Assembly: GCF_004919685.1 (NCBI RefSeq)
Contig: NZ_SMYZ01000025.1
Span: 124,001 to 188,000, forward strand
Direction: 5' to 3'
DNA from: Mesorhizobium norvegicum
GTDB lineage: Bacteria; Pseudomonadota; Alphaproteobacteria; Rhizobiales; Rhizobiaceae
Length of the DNA stretch: 64,000 nucleotides
Below, piece after piece: positions 7,926 through 16,684 of the stretch. Positions within the stretch are counted from its first letter, which is position 1, and each line of letters begins with the position of its first letter. The position numbers were made by a program, and so were the translations under genes. The notes under the pieces were generated by a model. That model did not search any database, had not been told where the DNA came from, and saw only the letters and a list, made by a program, of their open reading frames with translations.

Positions 7926-8731
7926 CGCCGCGCAGCCGCCATCTGCTCGAACGCGCGCTGCCGACGCTCTTCGCCTGGTTGCTGCTCGCCTTCCTGTTCG
8001 TTCCCGTGCTCGTGGTCATTCCGGTGGCGTTGACCGACCGGGACTACCTGTCGCTGCCCAACAACGGCATTTCATTCGATCATTTCGCGGCCCTGGCCAA
8101 TTGGCGCGCGGGCTGGATGGCAAGCATACTCACCAGCCTCGGCATCGCCCTGGCCTCAAGCGTCATGGCGACGGCCGTTTCGGCAGCCTTCGCCATCGGC
8201 GCCTGGGTCTATGTCGGACGCTGGCCGTCGATCCTGCGCGTCATCCTGCTTTCGCCGCTGATCGTGCCGCCGATCATCTATGCGGTCGGCATGGTGCGCC
8301 TGTGGTCGAAGCTGGGCCTTCTCGACACATGGCTTGGCGTCACGATCGTCCATGTGATCCTGGCGATGCCGCTCGCCGTTCTGGCGATCGGCGCTTCGCT
8401 GTCGAATCTCGATCCAAGGCTGGTGCAGGCGGCCCGCTCGCTCGGTGCGCGCCCGGCGACGATCTTCGGCCGCGTCATCCTGCCCAACATCGTGCCGGGC
8501 ACGGTCGCCGGAGCGATCCTCGCCTTCATCGTCTCCTGGGACGAGATCACCGTGACGCTGTTCATCACCAGCCGAGGCATCGTCACCCTGCCGCGCAAGA
8601 TCTGGACGAGCATCGCCGATGCCGTCGACCCCGCGCTGGCCGCGATCGCAACCGTCATGCTGGCGGTCACCATCGTCGGCCTCATCCTGCGCATGACCGT
8701 CTGGGACCGTATTGCCCAGCGCCGGTCATGA
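7922..8731 (+). CDS. ABC transporter permease, PotC-like
   Basis: 269 residues. The start is the ATG overlapping the previous stop; the frame is open far upstream but that part is the shadow of the first permease. Hydrophobic segments begin with ALPTLFAWLLLAFLFVPVLVVI. The ATPase-contact loop QAARSLGARPATIFGRVILPNIVPG is near residues 165-190 and nearly identical to that of the first permease, as expected of a heterodimeric pair. Confidence 0.88.
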   Translation: MTPRSRHLLERALPTLFAWLLLAFLFVPVLVVIPVALTDRDYLSLPNNGISFDHFAALANWRAGWMASILTSLGIALASSVMATAVSAAFAIGAWVYVGRWPSILRVILLSPLIVPPIIYAVGMVRLWSKLGLLDTWLGVTIVHVILAMPLAVLAIGASLSNLDPRLVQAARSLGARPATIFGRVILPNIVPGTVAGAILAFIVSWDEITVTLFITSRGIVTLPRKIWTSIADAVDPALAAIATVMLAVTIVGLILRMTVWDRIAQRRS

Positions 8732-8777
8732 CACGACCTTCAATCGCTTCGCTTGTTTCAGAAAGGAAATCGAAGAC

Positions 8778-9797
8778 ATGACTGCCCACAGCGCCGCAAT
8801 GAGCGAGCACGAATACCGCGAGGCCAAGTTCTTCCAGACCTTCGGCTCCGTCCCGACGCCGGCTTTCCACGACCCGGAGGAGCAGACCCGCGTCTGGGGT
8901 CGGCCCTGGGGTTGCACCAATGATGTCGGCAAGCTGCGCGCCGTGCTGATGCACCGGCCGGGCGAGGAGATCAATGTCGTCGACAAGAACAAGCCGATGC
9001 CCGAGATCGGCGGCTTCGGCGATCCGGAAAAGGGCTGGTACTTCATGGGCAAGACGCCGCCCGATCTCGCCGCCATGCAGACCGCCCATGACGCCTTCAC
9101 CAAGCTGTTGCGGTCGCAGGGCGTCGACGTCATCCTCACCGAAAAGGCCGCGCCCGGCGCTCTCAAGTCGACCTTCTGCCGCGACAGCGTCATCGGCGTG
9201 AAGGGCGGCGCGATCGTCACCCGCCTTGCTCGCCGCGCGCGCCGTGGCGAGGAACTGATGGTCACCCAGGCGCTCGCCCGGGCCGGCTGCCCGATCCTCG
9301 GCACGCTGCATGGCGAGGCGGTCTTCGAAGGCGGCGGCTTCGCGCTCCTCGACGACAAGACCGCCGTCTGCTCCGTCTCCGTCGCCTGCAATGCCGAGGG
9401 CGTGCGGCAGGTCGAGATGATCCTCAACAGCCTGGGTGTCGAGCTGATCAAGGTGCCGATGCCCGGCTATCGCATCCACATCGACGGCAGCTTCATGATG
9501 ATCGACAAGGAGACGGCGATCATCAACATCAACGAGCTACCCTATGTCTTCATCGAGTATCTGAACAAGCGCGGCATGAAGCTGATCGAGCTGCCGCCGG
9601 AGGACAACGCCTTCTCGCTCAACTGCCTGGCGATCGCGCCCGGTCGAGTCGTCATGCACGCCACCCGCACTTCGCGTCTGGCCGACCGGCTCGACGCCGC
9701 CGGCATCGAGATCCTGACGCTGGACTATGAATGCATCGAACTGAACGGGGGCGGCATTCATTGCTCGACGGGTCCGCTCGCCCGGGATCCGATCTGA
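8778..9797 (+). CDS. Arginine deiminase/amidinotransferase superfamily enzyme (dimethylargininase-like)
   Basis: 339 residues, start at the ATG after AGAAAGGA. The guanidine-modifying enzyme fold is recognisable from TFCRDSVI at 132-139, EGGG at 184-187, the His-x-Asp pair HID at 234-236 and the nucleophile Cys329 in GGGIHCSTG. The superfamily hydrolyses or transfers the amidino group of arginine-like substrates through a Cys thiouronium intermediate. All catalytic positions are present, so it should be active. It lies between the second permease gene and the ATPase gene of the same importer, strongly suggesting that it acts on the imported compound. Whether it is a deiminase, a dimethylaminohydrolase or an amidinotransferase cannot be told from sequence alone. 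Confidence 0.8.
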   Translation: MTAHSAAMSEHEYREAKFFQTFGSVPTPAFHDPEEQTRVWGRPWGCTNDVGKLRAVLMHRPGEEINVVDKNKPMPEIGGFGDPEKGWYFMGKTPPDLAAMQTAHDAFTKLLRSQGVDVILTEKAAPGALKSTFCRDSVIGVKGGAIVTRLARRARRGEELMVTQALARAGCPILGTLHGEAVFEGGGFALLDDKTAVCSVSVACNAEGVRQVEMILNSLGVELIKVPMPGYRIHIDGSFMMIDKETAIININELPYVFIEYLNKRGMKLIELPPEDNAFSLNCLAIAPGRVVMHATRTSRLADRLDAAGIEILTLDYECIELNGGGIHCSTGPLARDPI

Positions 9798-10856
9798 ATG
9801 TCCTTTCTCGACGTCCGGAACCTCCGCAAGACCTACGGGTCTGCCGTCGCGCTCGACGGGATCGATCTGTCGATCGAGGCGGGGGAATTCGTAACCTTGC
9901 TTGGCCCTTCGGGGTCGGGCAAGACGACGCTGTTGATGTCGGTCGCCGGGTTCACCAAGCCAGACGAAGGCGCCATCCTGCTGGATGGCGTCGACATCAC
10001 GCGCGTCGACCCGGAGGACAGGAATTTCGGACTGGTCTTTCAGGGCTATGCGCTGTTTCCCCACCTGAACGTCGCGGACAACATCGCCTTCCCTTTGCGG
10101 GTCCGCAAATGGGACAAGGCCAGGATCGCCGCAAGGGTGGAAGAAGTCCTGAACCTCGTCGGTCTCGACAGGCTGGCCGCACGCAAGCCGCGCGAACTGT
10201 CGGGCGGTCAGCAGCAGCGCGTGGCGATCGGCCGCGCGCTGGCCTTCGGGCCGAAGATACTGCTGCTCGACGAACCGCTGTCGGCGCTCGACCGTACCTT
10301 GCGCGACACCATGCAACGCGAACTCAAGCGGTTGCATCGCCAGACCGGCGTGACCTTTGTCTATGTTACCCATGACCAGGAAGAGGCCTACGCCATGTCG
10401 GACCGCATAGCCGTCTTCCACAATGGCGCAATCGTTCAGGTAGGCACTCCACGCGACATATACCGCGCGCCCGCCTCGCGCTTCGTCGCGGGCTTCCTCG
10501 GCGGCAACAACATCGTTTCGGCGCGTGCCGTCGATGGCGGGATCGAGCTGTTCGGTAGCCGGGCGCCGATGCCTGGGGGCTACGATGCGTCACGGCATGG
10601 CCGATCGGTGCTCATGGTCTGGATGCGGCCGGAAGACATCGCTATCGGCGAGCCGCAGCCTGGGGCCATCGCCTTTCCCGCTGTTGTCGCCGACGTCTCC
10701 TTCGTCGGCTCGTCCGAGCGCGTCACCGTATCCACCCCTGACGGCCAGGAACTCCTGATCCTGGCAGCCTCGGCAATGGCGCGCGGCATCGCTGCCGGCG
10801 GCAAGGTCACCTGCAGCGTGCTGCCCTCGAGCATCGGCTTTCTTGCCGATGAATAG
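9798..10856 (+). CDS. ABC transporter ATP-binding protein, PotA-like
   Basis: 352 residues; its ATG follows the stop of the upstream enzyme gene directly. Walker A GPSGSGKT is at 36-43, the signature LSGGQQQR at 134-141, Walker B LLLDEP at 155-160 and a His-loop THDQEE near 190. The C-terminal 110 residues form a TOBE-type regulatory domain (VLMVWMRPEDIAIGEPQ). It powers the permease pair 7086-8731. Confidence 0.9.
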   Translation: MSFLDVRNLRKTYGSAVALDGIDLSIEAGEFVTLLGPSGSGKTTLLMSVAGFTKPDEGAILLDGVDITRVDPEDRNFGLVFQGYALFPHLNVADNIAFPLRVRKWDKARIAARVEEVLNLVGLDRLAARKPRELSGGQQQRVAIGRALAFGPKILLLDEPLSALDRTLRDTMQRELKRLHRQTGVTFVYVTHDQEEAYAMSDRIAVFHNGAIVQVGTPRDIYRAPASRFVAGFLGGNNIVSARAVDGGIELFGSRAPMPGGYDASRHGRSVLMVWMRPEDIAIGEPQPGAIAFPAVVADVSFVGSSERVTVSTPDGQELLILAASAMARGIAAGGKVTCSVLPSSIGFLADE

Positions 10857-10933
10857 GACTGCATCCGTCGCCGGCACACCCAACTGACCATCGGCCTCGG
10901 CCGAAATCCGCATTCCCTGACAGATTGAGAGAC

Positions 10934-12298
10934 ATGATGAGCATCAGCCTTCGCACCGTCGAGATCCCCGACTTCGGCATCCCTGTCGAGCGTCCCGCCA
11001 TTCCGGCCACGACCTATGAGGCACGTTGCGCCAAGGCGCTTGAACGTGCGGGCACGGACTGGCTCGCCGTCTATGCCGATCGCGAGCATGCCGCCAACAT
11101 CGCCTTCCTGACCGGCTTCGAGCCGCGTTTCGAGGAGGCAATCCTGCTGCTCGGCAAATCGGGCCAGCGCATCATCGTCACCGGCAACGAGAATCTCGGC
11201 TATACGCCCATCGCCGGATTGCCTGATATCATCACCATGCTGGCTCAGTCTCTGAGCCTGATGGCGCAGGACCGCATGCAGACGCCGGACCTCGTGGCCG
11301 TGCTGCGCGAGGCCGGCATCGCGTCGGGCGACAGTGTCGGCCTGGTGGGCTGGAAATATCTCGAGAGGCAAGAATGGGCCGCGCAGCGTCCGACCTTCCT
11401 GGTGCCGGCCTTTATTGTCGATGCAATCGCTGCGATCGTGTCCGCGTCGTCGATCACCGATGCGACGCCGGTCCTCATGCACCAGACGGACGGGCTGCGC
11501 GCCGTCGTCGATGCCGACCAGATCGCCGAGGCCGAATGGGGTGCGGCCCGGTCTTCAATGGCCGTGTGGCGTATCCTGAGCGGCTTCACGCTCGGCGACA
11601 CCGAACTGACGGCGGCCTCGCGCATGGGATATGCCGGCGAGCCGATGAACTGCCATCCGATGTTCGCGACCAATGATGCGTCCGGCCCGGTGATCGGCCT
11701 GCGCAGTCCCACGGCCCGTGTGCCGAAGCGTGGTGATGGCGCCACCACGGCGGTCGGCTACTGGGGCGGGCTGACCGCCCGAGCCGGCCTGATCGCCGAG
11801 CACGACGATGCATTCCTGGACGTGGCGAAGGCCTATTTCCGCGGCCTGATCGCCTGGTACGAGGCGGCCGGCATCGGCGCCGAGGGCGGCGCGATCCATG
11901 AGGCCGTGATTTCGACCCTGGCGGAAGGCAAGCTGCGCCCGGCCCTCAATCCCGGCCATCTCGTCGGCCTCGACGAGTGGATGAACTCGCCAATCCGTCC
12001 CGGTTCGACCGAGCGCATCGTCTCCGGCATGCCGTTCCAGGTCGACATCATACCCGTGCCGATGCCCGATGGATGGACGCTCAATAGCGAGGATGCGGTG
12101 ACCTTTGCCGATGCCGGCTTGCGTGCCGAAATCGCACACCGTCATCCGGCGCTGTCGCAGCGGTTCGAGGCGCGCCGCCGGTTTGTCGCCGAGCGGATCG
12201 GCATCACGGTGAAGGAGGATATCCTGCTGCTGTCCGCCATCCCGCTCTGCCTGCCGCCCTTCTGGCTTGCCAGAGGCAAGCTTCTAGGCCGCGACTGA
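10934..12298 (+). CDS. M24-fold (creatinase/aminopeptidase P-like) protein lacking metal ligands
   Basis: 454 residues. The N-terminal domain (about 20-190) and C-terminal pita-bread domain have the organisation of creatinase and aminopeptidase P. The usual M24 metal motifs are eroded: the segment that should hold the Asp pair reads RGDGATTAVGYWGGLTARAG (267-286), the first Glu region reads MPFQVDII (366-373), and NSEDAV (384-389) stands for the last Glu. The substrate His is kept in NPGHLVGLDEW (339-349). Creatinase is a known metal-free member of this fold that splits creatine. The position after a guanidine-active enzyme and its importer makes a non-peptidase hydrolase for an amidino-type compound a fair guess. 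Start: tandem ATGs at 10934 and 10937. Confidence 0.7.
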   Translation: MMSISLRTVEIPDFGIPVERPAIPATTYEARCAKALERAGTDWLAVYADREHAANIAFLTGFEPRFEEAILLLGKSGQRIIVTGNENLGYTPIAGLPDIITMLAQSLSLMAQDRMQTPDLVAVLREAGIASGDSVGLVGWKYLERQEWAAQRPTFLVPAFIVDAIAAIVSASSITDATPVLMHQTDGLRAVVDADQIAEAEWGAARSSMAVWRILSGFTLGDTELTAASRMGYAGEPMNCHPMFATNDASGPVIGLRSPTARVPKRGDGATTAVGYWGGLTARAGLIAEHDDAFLDVAKAYFRGLIAWYEAAGIGAEGGAIHEAVISTLAEGKLRPALNPGHLVGLDEWMNSPIRPGSTERIVSGMPFQVDIIPVPMPDGWTLNSEDAVTFADAGLRAEIAHRHPALSQRFEARRRFVAERIGITVKEDILLLSAIPLCLPPFWLARGKLLGRD

Positions 12299-12332
12299 GC
12301 AACATCGGCGGCTCCGATTGTGGCAACTCGTC

Positions 12333-13853
12333 TCACACCTTTAGCACCAGCGCGCCGGTCGTTCGTCGCGACTCCAGATCGCGATGGGCCTCCGACGCGG
12401 CTGCCAGATCGTAGTACCTCGGAGGCTCGACCTTGATAACCCCCTGTCGCAGCGCGGCAAAGAACCGGTTCAATTGCGGAGCAAGCTTCTGCGGTGTGTC
12501 CGTATAATGGGCGTAGTTCGGCCGGGAAATTGTGACGGACTTCGAAGAGAACCGGCCGATGTCCCAGTTGCCGACTGGGCCGGAAGCCTGGCCGAAACTG
12601 ACGAGATGGCCTCGTACTCCGAGCGCCGCCAGCGACCCACCGAAGGTATCGTTGCCGACAGCGTCATAGGCGACATCCGCGCCGGCGCCGCCAGTTAATC
12701 GCATGACGGCCTCGGCGAAATTCTCTCGCGAATAGACGATGACGTGATGAGCACCAAGCCGTTCGACGATCCGCGCCTTGTCGTCGCTCGACACCGTCGC
12801 AATGACCGTTGCTCCGAGATGGCGGGCCCATTGCACCAGCAATTGGCCGACGCCGCCGGCGGCGGCATGGATGAGGACGATCTCCCCCGGACGGACAACA
12901 TGCACGTCGTGCAGCAGAAAACTCGCCGCGATGCCTTTGAGCAGCCCGGCGGCGGCAATGTCATCGGAGATATCATCAGAGAGCTGGAGCAAAAGATCAG
13001 GCACCATGTTGCGCCGCTCGCAATAGGCGCCGACCGGCGGACACGCATAGGCGACACGGTCGCCGACAGAGAAGCCCGACACCGCCGACCCAACCGCCTC
13101 GATGACGCCGGCCGCCTCCATACCCGGCACGCCAGGCGGCTGCAGAAGGTCGAAATAGCCGGTGCGGCAATAGACGTCGATGAAATTGACGCCGATCACC
13201 GTATGGCGGATCTGCACTTCGTTCGGAGCCGGCTGCGGCAGTCCAATTTCCCTGAGCTGCAGCTCTTCCGGTCCGCCATAGCGCTCGACAACAATCGCCC
13301 TGGTTGTTGCGGCCTGACCCGGAGTGACCGTTGGCACGACGCGCGGCACGCTTGCCGATGGCGCAGAAGCGGCAACCGCCCGAGAAGGTCTCGCATCGAC
13401 CGGCGAGCCCACGCTTCGGCCTCGTAGAAGATTGCGCACGGCCGCGAAGCCGGCCTGATAGATGCCTTCGGTGACCAGCTTGACCAGTTCGTCGCGCCGA
13501 TGCGCCGGCGGATTGAACTCCGAGCGCCATTCCCAGAAGGTCGCGTTACCGTCGGTCACCGGTTTCAGCCGCACCGAGGCGACATAGCCCATCAAGGGAA
13601 GCGGCGCTTCGAGCAGGCAATAGCTGAGCCGCCGGTCCTTGTCGGACAGCGCCAGCAATTGTTCACGCAACTCGCCGCCGTCGGCCAGCCGGAAATGGCG
13701 CACCGAGCCGACCGCATCGACCGGATCGCCGCCCTCGATCTCGCTGAAGGCAATCGCAGGGTGCCAGCGGTCATGGCCGTTGAAATCGCGCAGGATCGCC
13801 CAGACCTCGTCGATCGGTGCATCGATGATCGTGCTCTGGAAAACCCTGACCAT
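12333..13853 (-). CDS. Fusion: SRPBCC domain plus quinone oxidoreductase (zeta-crystallin-like)
   Basis: 506 residues. Residues 1-145 form an SRPBCC (START-like) domain (VFQSTIIDAPIDEVWAILRDF), 146-182 an Ala/Pro/Ser-rich linker, and 183-506 an NADPH-dependent quinone oxidoreductase (AIVVERYGGPEELQL; nucleotide motif HAAAGGVGQLLVQWA at 329-343; end AHRDLESRRTTGALVL). The zinc ligands of classical alcohol dehydrogenases are absent, as in zeta-crystallins. An SRPBCC domain can bind hydrophobic ligands, so the fusion may deliver a lipophilic substrate to the reductase. The gene follows a free-standing SRPBCC gene (13863-14300) by 9 bases. Confidence 0.8.
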   Translation of the reverse strand: MVRVFQSTIIDAPIDEVWAILRDFNGHDRWHPAIAFSEIEGGDPVDAVGSVRHFRLADGGELREQLLALSDKDRRLSYCLLEAPLPLMGYVASVRLKPVTDGNATFWEWRSEFNPPAHRRDELVKLVTEGIYQAGFAAVRNLLRGRSVGSPVDARPSRAVAASAPSASVPRVVPTVTPGQAATTRAIVVERYGGPEELQLREIGLPQPAPNEVQIRHTVIGVNFIDVYCRTGYFDLLQPPGVPGMEAAGVIEAVGSAVSGFSVGDRVAYACPPVGAYCERRNMVPDLLLQLSDDISDDIAAAGLLKGIAASFLLHDVHVVRPGEIVLIHAAAGGVGQLLVQWARHLGATVIATVSSDDKARIVERLGAHHVIVYSRENFAEAVMRLTGGAGADVAYDAVGNDTFGGSLAALGVRGHLVSFGQASGPVGNWDIGRFSSKSVTISRPNYAHYTDTPQKLAPQLNRFFAALRQGVIKVEPPRYYDLAAASEAHRDLESRRTTGALVLKV

Positions 13854-13862
13854 TGGCCGATG

Positions 13863-14300
13863 TCAGCGCCCGAACCGGTTTTTCAGTGCGGTGAGGGCGG
13901 TCTGGAACACGCCGGTGCCGATCTGCTGCATCAGGGTCGCCTCGCGATCGGGCGCGCAGTCGAACTCCGCTTGCCATTCGGCGAGCGTCAGATTGCCGTC
14001 GGTGATCGGCGTCAGCGACAGGGTTGCGACATAGTTCTCCACCGCCATCGGGCTTTCCAGAATCGCGTAGCTGCAGGACAGGTCGTAGTCAGAAAGCGCC
14101 AACAGCCTTTCGCGGATTCGTCCGCCGTCCTTCAGCGTGAAATTTCTGATACAGCCGATCTGGTCGGCCTGCGCATTCTGCTCGATGCGGCTTTCGGCAA
14201 CGAACGGCGCCCAGCCCGGCAAGCCATTGAAGTTGCGGACGAGCTTCCAGACTTCCGCCGCTGGCGCGGGAATGACCGAGGATACATAGACCTTGGTCAT
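13863..14300 (-). CDS. SRPBCC family protein
   Basis: 145 residues, a single START-like domain (VYVSSVIPAPAAEVWKLVRNFNGLPGW at the start). It is clearly related to the N-terminal domain of the next gene: both share an EVW-(AK)-(IL) start block, DGG-x-(IL)-RE-x-LLALSD and PITDGN/PVTDGN segments. That points to tandem duplication followed by fusion of one copy. Its likely role is to bind a small hydrophobic molecule in the cytoplasm. No catalytic residues can be named. Confidence 0.8.
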   Translation of the reverse strand: MTKVYVSSVIPAPAAEVWKLVRNFNGLPGWAPFVAESRIEQNAQADQIGCIRNFTLKDGGRIRERLLALSDYDLSCSYAILESPMAVENYVATLSLTPITDGNLTLAEWQAEFDCAPDREATLMQQIGTGVFQTALTALKNRFGR

Positions 14301-14345
14301 GCTTGAAAGCCGAGGATCGGATGAGAAAGTCTGCGCCCAGGCATA

Positions 14346-14388
14346 CCCCCCTCTGTGAGGGGGAGATGTCCGGCAGGACAGAGGGGGG
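14346..14388. repeat. Short GC-rich palindromic repeat
   Basis: CCCCCCTCTGT (14346-14356) and ACAGAGGGGGG (14378-14388) are perfect 11-bp inverted arms around a 21-base centre containing GGAGATGTCCGGCAGG. From memory, elements of this kind are scattered between genes in Mesorhizobium genomes. It sits in the gap between the SRPBCC and flotillin genes, both on the minus strand, where it could also end transcripts. Confidence 0.6.
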
Positions 14389-14408
14389 CGCGACGGAACA
14401 CGATCGTC

Positions 14409-16595
14409 TCAGTGATCGCGGTCGTCATCATCATCCTTGGCAGCCTTGCCCTTGCTCTTCTTGTCACGGGTCAGGCTGGCTATATCCTTGGCGTCGCGCA
14501 GCACGTCGGTCATGCGACCGAGCGAGCCGCCCTCAATGCCGATCTCCTTCATCAGATTGTCGATCATCGGCGCCTGCACCCGGTAGCGCAGCGCCGAGTC
14601 AATGACTTCGTCGGTGACATTGCGATTGCCGCCGTTGCCACCATTGATGCCGTCGACATGCAGGATCTTGATGCCCTCGATCTTCTCCATCGGCTTGACG
14701 CTTTCGCGGATGATGCCTTCCATGTGATCGAGCAATTTGCCGCGCAGGCGACCGGCCCGCGCGCCCTCGGAAAGAATGTTCTCGGCCTCGTTGAGTTGGC
14801 GATGGCCGGCGGCGTCGACCTCGTAGCGCTGGGCCGCGGCAAGGGCGTGGATCTTCTCCGATTCCGCCGAGGCGACAGCGGCGATCTTCTGTGCTTCTGC
14901 GAGGCTCTTCGCCGCCTTCATCTCGGCATCGGCGGCTGAGATGATGCGCAAGGCGTCACGCTCGGCCTCGCGCTGCGCGCCGATCAGGTCGGTCAGCTTG
15001 CGGCGTTCGGCGATCTCGCGCTCGCGGGCGGTGAAGGCCTGCTCCTCGGCTTGGATGGCCTTGGCACGAACCGCCTCCGAGGCCGCGATCGCCGAGGACC
15101 GTTCCTGCGTCTTCTTGGCGATATCGATCGCCTTCTGGATCTCGGCAATTTCGATCTTCTGGTCGCGATCGACGCCAAGCTGCCTGATATCGCGATCCTT
15201 GATCAGGCGCGCTTCCTCGATGCCGCGTTCGGTGGTGATGCGGGCGCGTTCGACCTCTTCGCCAGCCGAAATCTCGGCTTCCTCGAAGGCCTGACGTTTG
15301 GCGATCTGCAGTGCTTCGAGATGACGCTCCCTTGCAATCCTGACCTCGTCGATGGCGCGATCCTGCGCAATCCGCGCCGTCTCGGTCGCCTGGTTCTCGA
15401 CGATCTCGGCGCGGCGCTTTTCCGCCTCGGCCTTGGTCACTTCCAGCGCCTTTTCGGCCAGAGCGATCTGGCGCTCCAGTTCGGCGACCTCGAGCAGTTT
15501 CCTGCGCTCGATCTCGAGCTGGCTCTGCGTGCCCTCGCGCTCGATGCGGGCCCTTTCCAGCGACAGTTCAAGCGCGATCTGCTCGCGCTCGGTCAGCTCG
15601 CGCATTTTCATCTCGGTCTCGTCGAGCGACCGGCGGCGAGCGATCTCTCGACGCTGTGTGTCCTCCTCGCTCTTGATGCGCTCCTCGGTGATGTTGCGCT
15701 CCTGGTTGAGGCGCGACTTCTCGACGGCTTCGCGCGATGACAGCTGCGCCTGTTCCGATTCCTGGTCGCGCAGCGCGCGATCGATGGCGAGCTCGGAGCG
15801 TTGGGCGGCACGGCGGATCTCGACCTCGCGCTCCTGCTCCAAGCGCGCATATTCGCTGTCGCGGTCGATCTCCAGCACCTTGCGCTGGGTGTCGAGGTTC
15901 TGGTTGCGGATGTCGACCAGGGTGCGCTGCTCGATCTCGTTGCGCATCCGGCGACGGGTCTCGATCGATTCCGTCAGTTGCGTCAGGCCTTCGGCGTCGA
16001 AGGCGTTGGACGGGTCGAAATATTCCAGGCTGGTCTGGTCGAGATCGACGATGGCGACGCTCTCCAGCTCAAGCCCGTTGGCGGCGAGCGATTCCTTGGC
16101 AAGGCTGCGCACCTTGGCGGCATAGTCACCGCGTAGTTCGTGCATCTCCTCGAGCGTCATCTGTGCGGCGACGGTCCGCAGGGCGCCGGCGAACTTGCCT
16201 TCCAGCAGTTCGCGCAGGCTGTCGGGCTGCAACGTGCGGCGGCCAAGCGTCTGCGCGGCAGCGGCGACCAGCTCGCGGCTGGCGCCGACGCGGACGAAGA
16301 ACTCGGCGATCAGATCGACGCGCATGCGGTTTTTGGTGATCAGCGCAAAACCATCCTCGCGGCGCACCTCGATGCGCAGGACGTTCATGTTGACCGGGGT
16401 GATCTCGTGCAGCACCGGAATGACGAAGGCGCCGCCATTCACCACCACCTTCTCGCCCATGAAGCCGGTGCGGACGAACGCCGTCTCCTTGGTCGAGCGG
16501 CGATAGAGCCAGCGCAAGATGTAGACGGCGATCACCACGACGACCGCGGCAATGATCAGCCACAACAGGAAAGCGCCAAAGGTTTGCGCGTCCAT
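14409..16595 (-). CDS. Flotillin/SPFH-band 7 family protein (YuaG/YqiK-like)
   Basis: 728 residues. One N-terminal membrane segment (about 9-30: LLWLIIAAVVVVIAVYIL) is followed by an SPFH domain (about 35-200, TGFMGEKVVVNGGAFVIPVLHEIT) and a very long charged coiled coil of Glu/Arg/Ala repeats (about 200-620). The end is a flotillin-like tail with a Gly-rich part and a DDDDD stretch. Flotillins form oligomeric membrane-scaffold assemblies at the cytoplasmic face. No NfeD-type partner is adjacent. It is preceded by 89 bases without a gene that hold a weak 6-bp hairpin (16619-16638). Confidence 0.88.
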   Translation of the reverse strand: MDAQTFGAFLLWLIIAAVVVVIAVYILRWLYRRSTKETAFVRTGFMGEKVVVNGGAFVIPVLHEITPVNMNVLRIEVRREDGFALITKNRMRVDLIAEFFVRVGASRELVAAAAQTLGRRTLQPDSLRELLEGKFAGALRTVAAQMTLEEMHELRGDYAAKVRSLAKESLAANGLELESVAIVDLDQTSLEYFDPSNAFDAEGLTQLTESIETRRRMRNEIEQRTLVDIRNQNLDTQRKVLEIDRDSEYARLEQEREVEIRRAAQRSELAIDRALRDQESEQAQLSSREAVEKSRLNQERNITEERIKSEEDTQRREIARRRSLDETEMKMRELTEREQIALELSLERARIEREGTQSQLEIERRKLLEVAELERQIALAEKALEVTKAEAEKRRAEIVENQATETARIAQDRAIDEVRIARERHLEALQIAKRQAFEEAEISAGEEVERARITTERGIEEARLIKDRDIRQLGVDRDQKIEIAEIQKAIDIAKKTQERSSAIAASEAVRAKAIQAEEQAFTAREREIAERRKLTDLIGAQREAERDALRIISAADAEMKAAKSLAEAQKIAAVASAESEKIHALAAAQRYEVDAAGHRQLNEAENILSEGARAGRLRGKLLDHMEGIIRESVKPMEKIEGIKILHVDGINGGNGGNRNVTDEVIDSALRYRVQAPMIDNLMKEIGIEGGSLGRMTDVLRDAKDIASLTRDKKSKGKAAKDDDDDRDH

Positions 16596-16684
16596 GATCT
16601 ATCCTCCCCAAGACGATGCGGTCGGCGCGAGGCGACCGGCACTATTTCCAAACATCCACCCGCACGGTGGCGAAGTCCAATTCT

